Part shown: in pieces, positions 8,976 through 17,783 of the stretch | How positions within the stretch are numbered: position 1 is the stretch's first letter | Layout: every line of letters begins with the position of its first letter | NCBI GenBank assembly: GCA_005503085.1 | Contig: SCOI01000001.1 | Coordinates: 399,344-463,343, forward strand | DNA from: Burkholderiales bacterium C2 | GTDB taxonomy: Bacteria > Pseudomonadota > Gammaproteobacteria > Burkholderiales > Burkholderiaceae_C | Length of the DNA: 64,000 bases | Direction of reading: 5' to 3' | Translations under genes and position numbers: made by a program | Notes under the pieces: model-generated | Told to the model about the DNA's origin: nothing | Database searches by the model: none | The model's input: the letters and a program-made list of their open reading frames with translations, nothing else

Positions 8976-9896
8976 ATGCGCAAGACAATACCGCCCACCC
9001 TGCTGCTTCTGGCTCTCGCATCCGCTGCCTGGGCCGCCGATCCGCCGCCGACAACGGCCAGACCCAGCAGCGCCGAGATCCTGGCCCAGTCACCGGCCGG
9101 CGACTGGCGCGGCCTGGACCCCGAAAACACGGTGCTGATGGAACTTCCCCAGGGCCAGGTCCTGATCGAGCTGGCGCCCCGCTTCGCACCCCGCCACGCG
9201 GCCAATGTCCGCCAACTGGCGCGCGGCGGCTACTACGACGGCCTGGCCGTCGTGCGGGTACAGGACAACTTCGTCACCCAGTGGGGCGACCCTAACGGAG
9301 AGGACGAGAAGCTCGCGAAGCCGCTGGGCAAGGCCGAGGTCAGGCTGCCGGCCGAGTTCTCGATTCCGCTCAAAGGCCTGGCGCTGACCCGGCTGCCCGA
9401 TGTCGACGGCTGGGCGCCGCAGACCGGCTTTGTCGACGGCTTCCCGGTCGCCGCCGACCCAAAGAAGGACCGCGCCTGGCTGGCGCACTGCTACGGCATG
9501 GTCGGCGCCGGGCGCGGCAATGCGGTCGATTCCAGCAACGGCACCGAGCTCTATGCGGTGATCGGCCATGCGCCGCGCGGGCTGGACCTGAACATCACCG
9601 TGGTCGGCCGGGTGCTCAAGGGCATCGAGCTGCTGTCCAGCCTGCCGCGCGGTGGCCCGAACATGGGTTTTTATGACAAGCCCGAGCAGCGCCTGACGAT
9701 ACAGCGCGCCCGGCTGCTGGCCGATATGCCCGAGAGCGAACGCCCGGCCCTGCAGGTGCTGCGCACCGACAGCAAGACCTGGGGCGCGCTGCTGGACGCG
9801 CGGCGCTGGCGCAGCGGCTGGTTTGTGCACAGTCCGGGCCATATCGAGCTCTGCAGCGCCAGTGTGCCGACCCGGCCCTCACCACCGGTCAAATGA
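8976..9896 (+). CDS. Periplasmic cyclophilin-type peptidyl-prolyl isomerase
   Basis: 306 residues with a clear Sec signal peptide (MRKT, hydrophobic stretch, cleavage after AWA-A at about residue 20). The mature part has a cyclophilin-like fold pattern: [26 protein letters not shown] resembles the P-x-x-x-x-N-F-x-x-L-x-x-x-G-F-Y-D-G start of the domain, with NFVTQWGDP after it, and [11 protein letters not shown] and [14 protein letters not shown] match the later core. The active-site Arg-Phe pair of classical cyclophilins appears altered (VVRVQDNF), so catalytic rate may differ. Role: folding of exported proteins. It is followed after 40 bp by trhO on the same strand. Confidence 0.85.
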   Translation: MRKTIPPTLLLLALASAAWAADPPPTTARPSSAEILAQSPAGDWRGLDPENTVLMELPQGQVLIELAPRFAPRHAANVRQLARGGYYDGLAVVRVQDNFVTQWGDPNGEDEKLAKPLGKAEVRLPAEFSIPLKGLALTRLPDVDGWAPQTGFVDGFPVAADPKKDRAWLAHCYGMVGAGRGNAVDSSNGTELYAVIGHAPRGLDLNITVVGRVLKGIELLSSLPRGGPNMGFYDKPEQRLTIQRARLLADMPESERPALQVLRTDSKTWGALLDARRWRSGWFVHSPGHIELCSASVPTRPSPPVK

Positions 9897-9936
9897 AGCT
9901 GCGGCGCGACATGCCTACAATCCCGGCCTGTCCGCC

Positions 9937-10728
9937 ATGCAAAACGCTCCGATTCTGAACATCTCGGCCTACCTTTTCGTAGGCCTGCCCGACTGCCACG
10001 CGCTGCGTGAGCGCCTCCATGAGCTGGCCCTGAGGCTGGAGCTCAAGGGCACGGTGCTGCTGGCCGAGGAAGGCATCAATCTCTTTCTCGCCGGCACGGC
10101 CGAGGCGGTGCGCCGCTGGATTGCGGCCCTGCACGAGGATGCCCGTTTCGCCCCGCTGAATCCGAAGGAAAGCTGGAGCGAGACCGTGCCGTTCAAGAAG
10201 CTGCTGGTCAAGGTCAAGCCCGAGATCATCCGGATGAACCATCCGACGATCCGCCCGGACCAGGCCGAGCGCGCACCCGCCCTGCCCGCCGCGACGCTGG
10301 CGCGCTGGCTGGACCAGGGCCACGACGACGCGGGCCGGCCGGTCGTCACGCTGGACACCCGCAATGCCTTCGAGGTCGATTACGGCACGTTTGACGGCGC
10401 GATCGACTGGCGCATCCACAAGTTCAGCGAGTTCCCCGAGGCGGTGCGCCAGCACCGCGAGGAGCTGATGGGCAAGACCGTCGTGAGCTTTTGCACCGGC
10501 GGCATCCGCTGCGAGAAGGCCGCGCTCTATCTGCAGCAGCAGGGGCTGGACGGCCCCGTCTACCAGCTTGAAGGCGGCATCCTGAAGTATTTCGAGGAGA
10601 CCGGCGGCCCGCACTACCACGGCAGCTGCTTTGTGTTTGACCAGCGCGAGGCGCTGGACGCCGGCCTGCATCCGGCCATCGAGATCGAGCGCCCAGCCAG
10701 CGAGGCCCACCGAGCGCCATCACCATGA
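9937..10728 (+). CDS. trhO: tRNA uridine(34) hydroxylase, rhodanese family
   Basis: 263 residues from the ATG at 9937 (a longer frame begins upstream but has no homologous content). It has the TrhO/YceA layout: N-terminal acylphosphatase-like half (LKGTVLLAEEGIN, FKKLLVKVKPEII) and a C-terminal rhodanese domain with the catalytic loop CTGGIRCEKA, nucleophile Cys186. The enzyme makes 5-hydroxyuridine at the wobble position of some tRNAs with molecular oxygen. The C-terminal segment GPHYHGSCFVFDQR is also conserved. Its stop overlaps the start of the following hydrolase by four bases, so the two are probably co-transcribed. Confidence 0.93.
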   Translation: MQNAPILNISAYLFVGLPDCHALRERLHELALRLELKGTVLLAEEGINLFLAGTAEAVRRWIAALHEDARFAPLNPKESWSETVPFKKLLVKVKPEIIRMNHPTIRPDQAERAPALPAATLARWLDQGHDDAGRPVVTLDTRNAFEVDYGTFDGAIDWRIHKFSEFPEAVRQHREELMGKTVVSFCTGGIRCEKAALYLQQQGLDGPVYQLEGGILKYFEETGGPHYHGSCFVFDQREALDAGLHPAIEIERPASEAHRAPSP

Positions 10729-11693
10729 GACGTGAACGGACGGGGCCGGGCGGCTTGCTGCTGAAGCTGCTCGGCCTGGCATTGCTGGCCGCCGCACTGA
10801 TGATGGCCGCCTTCCGCGCGCCCGAGCGCTCGCTGGAAAGCCTGGTGGCGCGCTGGGCACCGCTGCCCTCAGACTTCATCGAGCTGGGCGGCCAACTGGT
10901 GCATCTGCGCGACGAAGGCCCCAGCGAAGACCCGCAGCCCCTCGTGCTGATCCACGGCACCTCGGCCAGCCTGCATACCTGGGAAGGCTGGGTCAGCACG
11001 CTGAAGACCCGGCGCCGCGTCATCAGCTTCGACCTGCCCGGCTTCGGCCTCAGCGGCGCGCAGCCGCAGGGCGACTACAGCGACGAGGCCTATGTCGCCT
11101 TCGTGCTGGCCCTGCTCGATCATCTGAAGCTGCCACCCGTCGTGCTGGCCGGCAACTCGCTGGGAGGCCAGATCGCCTGGCAGTTGGCGGCCCAGGCGCC
11201 GCAGCGGGTCGCGGCCCTGGTGCTGATCGATGCCGCCGGCCATGATTTCAAACCCAACTCGGTGCCGCTGGCCTTCCAGCTGGCGCGCCTGCCGGTGGTG
11301 CGAGGCCTGGTCAGCGGCCTGCTGCCGCGCCGCCTGGTCGAGGCGAGCGTGGCCAACCTCTACGGCGACCCGGCCAAGGTCGACACCGCCCTGGTCGACC
11401 GCTATTTCGAGCTGACCCTGCGCGAGGGCAACCGGGCAGCGCTGCTGCAGCGCATCCAGCAAATGCAGCCGGGCCAGAACCTGGCAAGGCTGGCCGAGCT
11501 GAAGCTGCCGACCCTGATCCTCTGGGGCGGCCGCGACGGGCTGATCCCGCCCGCCTACGGCCAGGCCTTTGCCGATGCGATTGCCGGCAGCCGCCTGGTG
11601 ATGTTCGAGGCGCTGGGCCATGTGCCGCAGGAGGAAGATCCGGCCGCCACCGTGGCCGTGATGCAGGATTTTTTACATTCGCTCAAACCCTGA
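10725..11693 (+). CDS. Alpha/beta hydrolase, membrane-anchored
   Basis: 322 residues, start overlapping the trhO stop (ATGA). An N-terminal hydrophobic helix (about residues 12-30) likely anchors the protein facing the periplasm. The fold is of the haloalkane dehalogenase/esterase type: HGTSAS oxyanion region, nucleophile elbow GNSLGG, Asp in GGRDGLIP and His in EALGHVPQEE form the triad. Substrate is not predictable. A functional link to trhO is not obvious beyond co-transcription. Confidence 0.85.
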   Translation: MRRERTGPGGLLLKLLGLALLAAALMMAAFRAPERSLESLVARWAPLPSDFIELGGQLVHLRDEGPSEDPQPLVLIHGTSASLHTWEGWVSTLKTRRRVISFDLPGFGLSGAQPQGDYSDEAYVAFVLALLDHLKLPPVVLAGNSLGGQIAWQLAAQAPQRVAALVLIDAAGHDFKPNSVPLAFQLARLPVVRGLVSGLLPRRLVEASVANLYGDPAKVDTALVDRYFELTLREGNRAALLQRIQQMQPGQNLARLAELKLPTLILWGGRDGLIPPAYGQAFADAIAGSRLVMFEALGHVPQEEDPAATVAVMQDFLHSLKP

Positions 11694-11763
11694 TGCCTTT
11701 TGCCTCATGGGCATTGCAATATCCTCACCTTGTTTTGCCATTCGCACATTTCTTGGAGAACGC

Positions 11764-12558
11764 ATGCAACGTCGTCATCTGATCGCTCTGGCCGCCCTGG
11801 CCTGCAGCACCCTCACCGCCCTGAGCAGCCACGCCCAGGCGCCCGATTGGAAGAAGGTCCGCATCGGCGTCGAGGGTGCCTACCCTCCGTTCTCCGAGGT
11901 CGGCCCCGACGGCAAGCTCAAGGGCTTCGAGATCGACTACGCGCTGGCTCTGTGCGCCGAGATGAAGGCCGAGTGCACCCTGGTGCAACAGGACTTCGAC
12001 GGCCTGATCCCGGCCCTGCAGGCGCGCAAGATCGACGCCATCATCGCCTCGATGTCCATCACCGATGAGCGCAAGAAGGCCATCGCCTTCTCGAAGGCCT
12101 ACTACAACACCCCGGCCCGCTTTGCCGCCAAGGCCGACGCCAAGCTGGACATCAGCGCCGCCGGCCTGAAGGGCAAGAAGATCGGCGTGCAGCGCGCCAC
12201 CATCCACGAGAAGTTCGCCGCCGACCAGTTCAAGCAAAGCGAGATCGTGCGCTACGCCACCCAGGACCAGGCCTATCTGGACCTGAAGTCGGGTCGCATC
12301 GACGCCACCGTGGCCGACTCCGTCGCCATCGACACCGGCTTCCTGAAGACCCCGGGCGGCAAGGGCTATGCCTTCATCGGCCCGGCCTTTGACGACGTCA
12401 AGTACTTCGGTACCGGTTCGGGTGTGGGCATGCGCAAGGCCGACGAGAAGGCCCTGGGCAAGAAGTTCAACGATGCCATCGCCGCGCTGCGCGCCAACGG
12501 CACGTTCAAGAAGCTCAACGACAAGTACTTCGAGTACGACGTCTCGCCGAAGCAGTAA
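11764..12558 (+). CDS. Amino-acid ABC transporter periplasmic binding protein (Lys/Arg/Orn type)
   Basis: 264 residues. The ATG at 11764 follows GGAGA at proper spacing. The signal peptide MQRRHLIALAALACS...SSHAQA is cleaved near residue 25. The mature protein reads as an SBP family 3 member: IGVEGAYPPFSEVGPDGKLKGFEID, then FDGLIPALQARKIDAIIASMSIT and SGRIDATVADS, most like HisJ/ArgT/AotJ. Role: captures a basic amino acid in the periplasm. First gene of a five-gene operon with two permeases, a hydrolase and the ATPase. Confidence 0.93.
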   Translation: MQRRHLIALAALACSTLTALSSHAQAPDWKKVRIGVEGAYPPFSEVGPDGKLKGFEIDYALALCAEMKAECTLVQQDFDGLIPALQARKIDAIIASMSITDERKKAIAFSKAYYNTPARFAAKADAKLDISAAGLKGKKIGVQRATIHEKFAADQFKQSEIVRYATQDQAYLDLKSGRIDATVADSVAIDTGFLKTPGGKGYAFIGPAFDDVKYFGTGSGVGMRKADEKALGKKFNDAIAALRANGTFKKLNDKYFEYDVSPKQ

Positions 12559-12577
12559 GCAAGCCGCTCATCAACGC

Positions 12578-13270
12578 ATGTTTCTGCACGGCTTTCTGCC
12601 CAGCCTGCTGGAGGGTGCCCTGGTCACGCTGAGCGTGGCCCTGGCCTCTCTGGCCCTGGCCATGGTGCTCGGCATGGCCGGCGCCATGGCCAAGCTCTCG
12701 CGCTTCCGGGCCGCGCGCGGCCTCGCCCAGGTCTACACCACGGTGATACGCGGTGTGCCCGATCTGGTGCTGATGCTCCTGATCTTTTTTGGCGGCCAGC
12801 TGGCCGTCAACGAGATCGCGCTGGCCCTGGGGCATGAGGACTATGTCGACGTCGACCCCTATCTGGCCGGCGTGCTGACGATAGGCTTCATCTTCGGCGC
12901 CTATCTGACCGAGGCCTTCCGGGGCGCCTTCCTGGCCGTGCCGCCGGGCCAGCGTGAGGCCGGCCTGGCCTACGGCATGAGCGGCTGGCAGATTGCCCGG
13001 CGCATCACCTTGCCGCAGATGTTCCGCCATGCGCTGCCGGGCCTGTCGAACAACTGGCTGGTGCTGATCAAAAGCACGGCCATCGTCTCGGTGATCGGCC
13101 TGCACGACCTGATGACCCGCGGCTCGCAGGCGGCCGGCACGACGCGCGAGCCCTTTGTGTTCTACGCGGCCGTGGCCGTGATCTACCTGGCCTTCACCAG
13201 CGTCTCCGAGCTGGTGTTCAAGCATCTGCAAAAACGCTTCTCCGTCGGCGTGCGCCAAGGACTGTTGTGA
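12578..13270 (+). CDS. Amino-acid ABC transporter permease (HisQ type)
   Basis: 230 residues from the ATG at 12578, 19 bp after the binding-protein stop. Polar amino-acid permease with about five membrane helices; starts MFLHGFLPSLLEGALVTLSVAL, and carries the EAA loop (EAFRGAFLAVPPGQREAGLAYGMS) that docks on the ATPase. Its stop overlaps the GTG start of the next permease (GTGA). Expected to form a heterodimer with it. Confidence 0.93.
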   Translation: MFLHGFLPSLLEGALVTLSVALASLALAMVLGMAGAMAKLSRFRAARGLAQVYTTVIRGVPDLVLMLLIFFGGQLAVNEIALALGHEDYVDVDPYLAGVLTIGFIFGAYLTEAFRGAFLAVPPGQREAGLAYGMSGWQIARRITLPQMFRHALPGLSNNWLVLIKSTAIVSVIGLHDLMTRGSQAAGTTREPFVFYAAVAVIYLAFTSVSELVFKHLQKRFSVGVRQGLL

Positions 13271-13953
13271 ATCTGGACGCGATTGCCGAAAACCTGCCGC
13301 TGTATGTCAGCGGCGCTTGGACCACCCTGCAACTGCTGCTGATCTCGCTGGTGCTGGGCCTGGCAGTGGCCATCCCCTTGGCCCTGCTGCGCTGCATGCC
13401 CTCGCGCAGGGTGTCGGGCCCGGTCTGGCTCTACACCTATTTCTTCCGCGGCACGCCGATGCTGGTGCAGCTGTTCCTGATCTATTACGGCCTGGCCCAG
13501 TTCGAGGCGGTGCGTGCGAGCGCGGCCTGGCCCTATCTGAGTTCGGCCTGGTTCTGCGCCTGCCTGACCTTTGCGCTGAACACCTGCGCCTACACGGTCG
13601 AGATCATCGCCGGCAGCATCCGCGCGCTGCCGCACGGCGAGATCGAGGCCGCCAAGGCCCTGGGCATGAGCCGCGGCGTGATGCTGCGCCGCATCGTGCT
13701 GCCCTCGGCGCTGCGCCGCGCGCTGCCGGCCTATAGCAACGAGGCCATCTTCATGCTGCACGGCACCTCGCTGGCCAGCATCGTCACGATCACCGACCTG
13801 ACCGGCGCCGCGCGCCAGGTCAACTCCACCTACTACCTGCCCTTCGAAGCCTTCATCACGGCGGCGCTGTTCTACTTCGTGCTGACCCTGGCCCTGGTGG
13901 GCCTGTTCCACAAGGCCGAGGCCCGCTGGCTCAAGCCGCTGATGCCACGCTGA
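13267..13953 (+). CDS. Amino-acid ABC transporter permease (HisM type)
   Basis: 228 residues, GTG start at 13267 overlapping the previous stop by four bases. Second membrane subunit; the EAA loop (GSIRALPHGEIEAAKALGMS) and closing helices (AFITAALFYFVLTLALVGLF) are typical of HisM/ArtM proteins. Translationally coupled to its partner. Confidence 0.93.
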   Translation: MNLDAIAENLPLYVSGAWTTLQLLLISLVLGLAVAIPLALLRCMPSRRVSGPVWLYTYFFRGTPMLVQLFLIYYGLAQFEAVRASAAWPYLSSAWFCACLTFALNTCAYTVEIIAGSIRALPHGEIEAAKALGMSRGVMLRRIVLPSALRRALPAYSNEAIFMLHGTSLASIVTITDLTGAARQVNSTYYLPFEAFITAALFYFVLTLALVGLFHKAEARWLKPLMPR

Positions 13954-13980
13954 AGTCCGGATGACGCCGCGCTGATTCCC

Positions 13981-15096
13981 ATGCAAACCTCCCGCCACCC
14001 CCTGCTCTCGCCCGCCCCCGGCACCCAGCGAGAGCTGATCTCGCTGCACTATGGCCGTGCCGGTGCCCAGAAAGCCTATATCCAGGCCTCGCTGCATGCC
14101 GACGAGCTGCCCGGCATGCTGGTGGCCCACCATCTGCGCCAGCAGCTCGATGCGCTGGAAGCGTCCGGCCGCATCGCCGGCGAGATCATCCTGGTGCCGA
14201 TGGCCAACCCGATCGGCCTGTCGCAGTTTCTGCTGCACGGCCATCTGGGCCGCTTCGAGCTGAACTCGGGCGAGAACTTCAACCGCCACTACCCCGACCA
14301 GATCGCCAATGTCGCGGCCGCCGTCGAGAGCGAGCTGGGCGACGATGCGGCGCGCAATGTGCGGCTGCTGCGCCTGGCGCTGCGGGAGGCGGTGCTGCAG
14401 ACCCCGGTGGACACCGAGCTGCAGTCGCTGCGCCGCACGCTGATGAGCTTGTCTTGCGATGCCGACATCGTGCTGGACCTGCACTGCGATGCCGAGGCCG
14501 TGCTGCACCTCTATACCGAGACGCCCTGCTGGCCCGAGTGCGAGGTGCTGGCGCGCTTTCTGGGCGCCCGCCTCACGCTGCTGGCCCAGGACTCCGGCGA
14601 CCGGCCCTTCGACGAGATCTGCTCCCAGCCCTGGTGGCGCTGGGCCGAGCAGTTCAAGAATCGTTTCCCGATTCCGCAGGCCTGCCTGTCGGTCACGGTG
14701 GAGCTGCGCGGCCAGGCCGATGTCGACCACGCGCTGGCCCGGCGCGACGCGCAGCACATCATCGATTTCCTGACCCATCGCGGCCTGATCTCGGGTCAGG
14801 CGCCGGCGCTGCCGGCCGCCGTCGGCGATGCCCGGCCGCTGGCCGGCAGCATCCCGGTCAAGAGCCCATCGGCCGGCGTGCTGACCTTTTTGCGCGATGC
14901 CGGCGCAATGCTCAGGGCCGGCGAGGTGCTGGCCCATGTGATCGATCCCCTCAGCAACCAGGTGAGCGAGCTGACCAGCCCGGTCGATGGTCTGTTGTTC
15001 GCGCGCGAGTCGGTGCGCTTCGCCCATGCCGGCATGAAGGTGGCCAAGGTGGCCGGCCTGACCGCACTGCGCACCGGTAAGTTGTTGGGTGATTGA
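13981..15096 (+). CDS. Succinylglutamate desuccinylase/aspartoacylase-family zinc hydrolase
   Basis: 371 residues. The M14-like zinc site is visible: HADE (His39 and Glu42, HxxE) and LDLHCD with His168 as third ligand. VELRGQADVDHAL contains the downstream catalytic region. The C-terminal ~80 residues (PVKSPSAGVLTFLRDAGAMLRAGEVLAHVIDP) form a hairpin-rich, lipoyl-like domain common in this branch. Members remove an acyl group from N-acylated amino acids. Placed between the permeases and the ATPase of a basic amino-acid transporter, it probably acts on an imported N-acyl amino acid or related catabolite. The substrate is inferred from context only. Its stop is 7 bp before the ATPase start. Confidence 0.85.
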   Translation: MQTSRHPLLSPAPGTQRELISLHYGRAGAQKAYIQASLHADELPGMLVAHHLRQQLDALEASGRIAGEIILVPMANPIGLSQFLLHGHLGRFELNSGENFNRHYPDQIANVAAAVESELGDDAARNVRLLRLALREAVLQTPVDTELQSLRRTLMSLSCDADIVLDLHCDAEAVLHLYTETPCWPECEVLARFLGARLTLLAQDSGDRPFDEICSQPWWRWAEQFKNRFPIPQACLSVTVELRGQADVDHALARRDAQHIIDFLTHRGLISGQAPALPAAVGDARPLAGSIPVKSPSAGVLTFLRDAGAMLRAGEVLAHVIDPLSNQVSELTSPVDGLLFARESVRFAHAGMKVAKVAGLTALRTGKLLGD

Positions 15097-15103
15097 GAGA
15101 AAA

Positions 15104-15874
15104 ATGTCCGAAGCAAGCCTTGTCATTGAAAACCTGCACAAACGCTATGGCGAACGCGAGGTGCTCAAGGGCGTCTCGCTGTCCGCGCGCAGCGGCGATG
15201 TGATCACCCTGATCGGCTCCAGCGGCTCCGGCAAGAGCACCTTCTTGCGCTGCATCAACCTGCTGGAGCAGCCCTGGGAGGGCCGCTTCTCGCTGAGTGG
15301 CGAGCAACTGAAACTGGGCCGCGACCGCGACGGCAGCCTGAAGGCGCTGGACGCCAAGCAGCTGCAGCGCTGGCGCGCCCGGCTGGCGATGGTGTTCCAG
15401 AACTTCAACCTCTGGGGCCACCGCACCGTGATCGAGAACGTCATCGAGGCGCCGGTCTATGTCTTGGGCGTGCCCAAGGCCGAAGCGATGGAGAAGGCCG
15501 AGGCCTTGCTGGCCCGCGTCGGCGTGGCGCACCGCAAGGATGTCTACCCGGCCCAGCTCAGCGGCGGCGAGCAGCAGCGCGTTGCGATCGCGCGGGCGCT
15601 GGCGGTAGAGCCGGAGGTGATGCTGTTCGACGAGCCGACCTCGGCGCTGGACCCGGAGCTGGTCGGCGAGGTGCTGAAGGTGATGCGCGATCTGGCGGCC
15701 GAGGGCCGCACGATGATTGTCGTCACCCATGAGATGGGTTTCGCGCGCGAGGTCTCGACCCACACGATGTTTCTGCACCAGGGCAAGGTCGAGGAGCAGG
15801 GCAATCCGCGCGAGGTGCTGCTCAAGCCGCAGAGCCCGCGCCTGCAGCAGTTCCTCAGCGGCGGGCTGAAATAG
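15104..15874 (+). CDS. Amino-acid ABC transporter ATPase (HisP type)
   Basis: 256 residues from the ATG at 15104, preceded by GAGAGAAAA; an in-frame GTG at 15089 overlaps the previous stop but is less likely. Walker A GSSGSGKST, Q-loop FQNFNLW, signature LSGGEQQR, Walker B VMLFDEPTSALD and switch His (VTHEMGF) are all intact. It ends the transport operon. The ~25-residue insertion after the first strand set (SLSGEQLKLGRDRDG) is usual for HisP homologues. Confidence 0.94.
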   Translation: MSEASLVIENLHKRYGEREVLKGVSLSARSGDVITLIGSSGSGKSTFLRCINLLEQPWEGRFSLSGEQLKLGRDRDGSLKALDAKQLQRWRARLAMVFQNFNLWGHRTVIENVIEAPVYVLGVPKAEAMEKAEALLARVGVAHRKDVYPAQLSGGEQQRVAIARALAVEPEVMLFDEPTSALDPELVGEVLKVMRDLAAEGRTMIVVTHEMGFAREVSTHTMFLHQGKVEEQGNPREVLLKPQSPRLQQFLSGGLK

Positions 15875-15890
15875 GCCCACCCTCCGAGCG

Positions 15891-16772
15891 CTACAGCGCC
15901 CGGACCATCTCCACATGGGCGATGCCGGCCTCGTCGAAGACGGGGCCGCGGCGCTGGAAGCCGGCGCGGGTGTAGAAGCCCTCGGCCGACAGCTGGGCGT
16001 GCAGCAGCACCTCGCGGTAACCGCGCTCGCGGCCCGCCTGCATCAGCGCCTCCAGCACCTCGCGCCCGACCCGGCTGCCGCGCAGCGCCGCGATCACCGC
16101 CATGCGGCCGATCTTGGCGACACCGGGCACATGCTCGAGCAGGCGGCCGGTGGCCAGCGGCCGGCCGAGCCGGTTGTAGGCCACCGCATGCAGGCAGCTC
16201 GCGTCGGCGCTGTCCCACTCCATCTCGGCCGGGATCTTCTGCTCGTCGACGAAGACGGCCTGGCGGATCCGCTGCGCCTCGGCGCCCAGCTCGGCCCAGG
16301 CGCCGACGCGCACCCGCGCCATCGCCTCGCCCTTCTCGAAGCCGGTCAGCAGCTCGCGCAGGCCCTGCGGCACCGGCTTCGGCGTGCGGCTGGCGGCATC
16401 GGCAAACACATAGACCAGCTCGCCATGGACCAGGCAGTCTTCGCCACGGAACACCGCGCAGTGCAGACTCATCGAGCTGTTGCCGACCCGCTCGCAGCGC
16501 ACGCCCACATCGAGCAGCTCCTCGAAGCGGGCCGAGTCCAGATACTCCAGCGTGGCCTTGCGCACGAACAGATCGCCACCCAGCTCGGCCATCGTCGCCG
16601 AGTAAGGCAGGGCCAGCGCACGCCAGTAGCCGCCGACCGCGGTGTCGAAATAGGTCAGGTAGTGGCCGTTGAAGACGATGTGTTGCGCATCGATCTCGGC
16701 CCAGCGCACGCGCAGTCGCTCGAAGAAGCGGAAGTCGCGACGCCGCGGCGTGGATGTAGAAGTGGCGCTCAT
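15891..16772 (-). CDS. Fused hotdog thioesterase and GNAT acetyltransferase
   Basis: 293 residues from the ATG at 16772; the open frame continues upstream inside the next gene but has no family content there. Residues ~10-145 are a YbgC/FadM-like hotdog acyl-CoA thioesterase (RWAEIDAQHIVFNGHYLTYFD, with the conserved Asp). Residues ~150-293 are a GNAT domain of the ElaA type (IRQAVFVDEQKIP, then the acetyl-CoA loop region IGRMAVIAALRGSRVGREVLEAL). The two activities both use CoA thioesters, which may explain the fusion. The start overlaps the esterase stop by four bases, so the two genes are coupled. Confidence 0.85.
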   Translation of the reverse strand: MSATSTSTPRRRDFRFFERLRVRWAEIDAQHIVFNGHYLTYFDTAVGGYWRALALPYSATMAELGGDLFVRKATLEYLDSARFEELLDVGVRCERVGNSSMSLHCAVFRGEDCLVHGELVYVFADAASRTPKPVPQGLRELLTGFEKGEAMARVRVGAWAELGAEAQRIRQAVFVDEQKIPAEMEWDSADASCLHAVAYNRLGRPLATGRLLEHVPGVAKIGRMAVIAALRGSRVGREVLEALMQAGRERGYREVLLHAQLSAEGFYTRAGFQRRGPVFDEAGIAHVEMVRAL

Positions 16773-17728
16773 GGCTGCAAGGCCTCCTTGATGGCGAGGC
16801 CGCAGGCGTCCAGCGCCAGCAGGGCTTCGGGGATTTGGCGGCCCATCTTGATGAAGTCGTGGGTCACGCCGCGATAGAGCTCCAGCTGCACCTGGCCGCC
16901 AGCCGCGCGAAGCCGGTCGGCATAGGCAATGCCCTCGTCGACCAGCGGGTCGCATTCGGCCAGCAGCACACAGGCGGGAGCGAGGCCGCCATGGTCCTCG
17001 GCCTCCAGCGGCGCGAAGCGCCAGTCGCGCTTGTGGTGGTGGGCGATGTAGTGGTCGAAGAACCAGGCAATCGAGGCCGCATCGAGCAGGAAACCGTTGG
17101 CAAACAGCTTGTGCGAGGCGGTGTCGGCATGGGCCGTCGTGCCCGGCGTGATCAGCAATTGCAACGCCAGCGGCAGGCCCAGATCACGGGCATGCAGCGC
17201 GCAGACCGCCGCCAGCGTGCCGCCGGCGCTGTCGCCACCGACCGCCAGCCGGCTGCCGTCCAGGCCCAGCGAGTCGGCCGCGCCCACCAGCCAGCGCATC
17301 ACCGCCCAGCAGTCGTCGACGGCGGCCGGAAAGCGGTGCTCGGGCGCCAGCCGGTAGTCCAGCGCCAACACCGCCGCGCCCGAGCGCAGCGCCAACTGGC
17401 GGCACAGGCTGTCGTGCGTCTCCAGGCTGCCTATCGTGAAACCGCCGCCGTGCAGATAGAGCAGCACCGGCAGCCGGGCCTCGTCCCGGGTCTTGGGCGC
17501 ATAAAGCCGGGCGGCCAGCGGGCCTTCGGCACCGGGCACCTGCAGATTCTCGATACGGGCCAGCGGCGCGCGCGGCAGATCGAGGATCTCGGCCCCCATC
17601 AGATAGGCGATACGCGCCTGTTTCGGGCTCAGGGTGTGAAACGGCGGGCGATTGGCGCGGTGTATGCGCGTGAGCACACCGGCCATGCGCGGTGTCAACA
17701 AGGTGCTACTCAACAAGATCTCCAACAA
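16769..17728 (-). CDS. Alpha/beta hydrolase of the hormone-sensitive lipase family
   Basis: Up to 319 residues. HGGG oxyanion motif, nucleophile GDSAGG, Asp in ECDPLVDEG and His in VTHDF define a bacterial HSL-type esterase acting on short-chain esters. The start is uncertain. The full frame opens with TTG at 17728. The first ATG (17687) would remove LTPR, which aligns with the usual L-x-P-x-M beginning of this family, so a TTG start is preferred. No clear ribosome site helps. It is divergent from the alcohol dehydrogenase, and upstream of the thioesterase-GNAT gene in one operon. Confidence 0.85.
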   Translation of the reverse strand: MLEILLSSTLLTPRMAGVLTRIHRANRPPFHTLSPKQARIAYLMGAEILDLPRAPLARIENLQVPGAEGPLAARLYAPKTRDEARLPVLLYLHGGGFTIGSLETHDSLCRQLALRSGAAVLALDYRLAPEHRFPAAVDDCWAVMRWLVGAADSLGLDGSRLAVGGDSAGGTLAAVCALHARDLGLPLALQLLITPGTTAHADTASHKLFANGFLLDAASIAWFFDHYIAHHHKRDWRFAPLEAEDHGGLAPACVLLAECDPLVDEGIAYADRLRAAGGQVQLELYRGVTHDFIKMGRQIPEALLALDACGLAIKEALQP

Positions 17729-17783
17729 CTACGCTCGGGGCATTGGCGCGCAGTGTGCCAGAGCCCCCAAGGAGACGAGAGCG

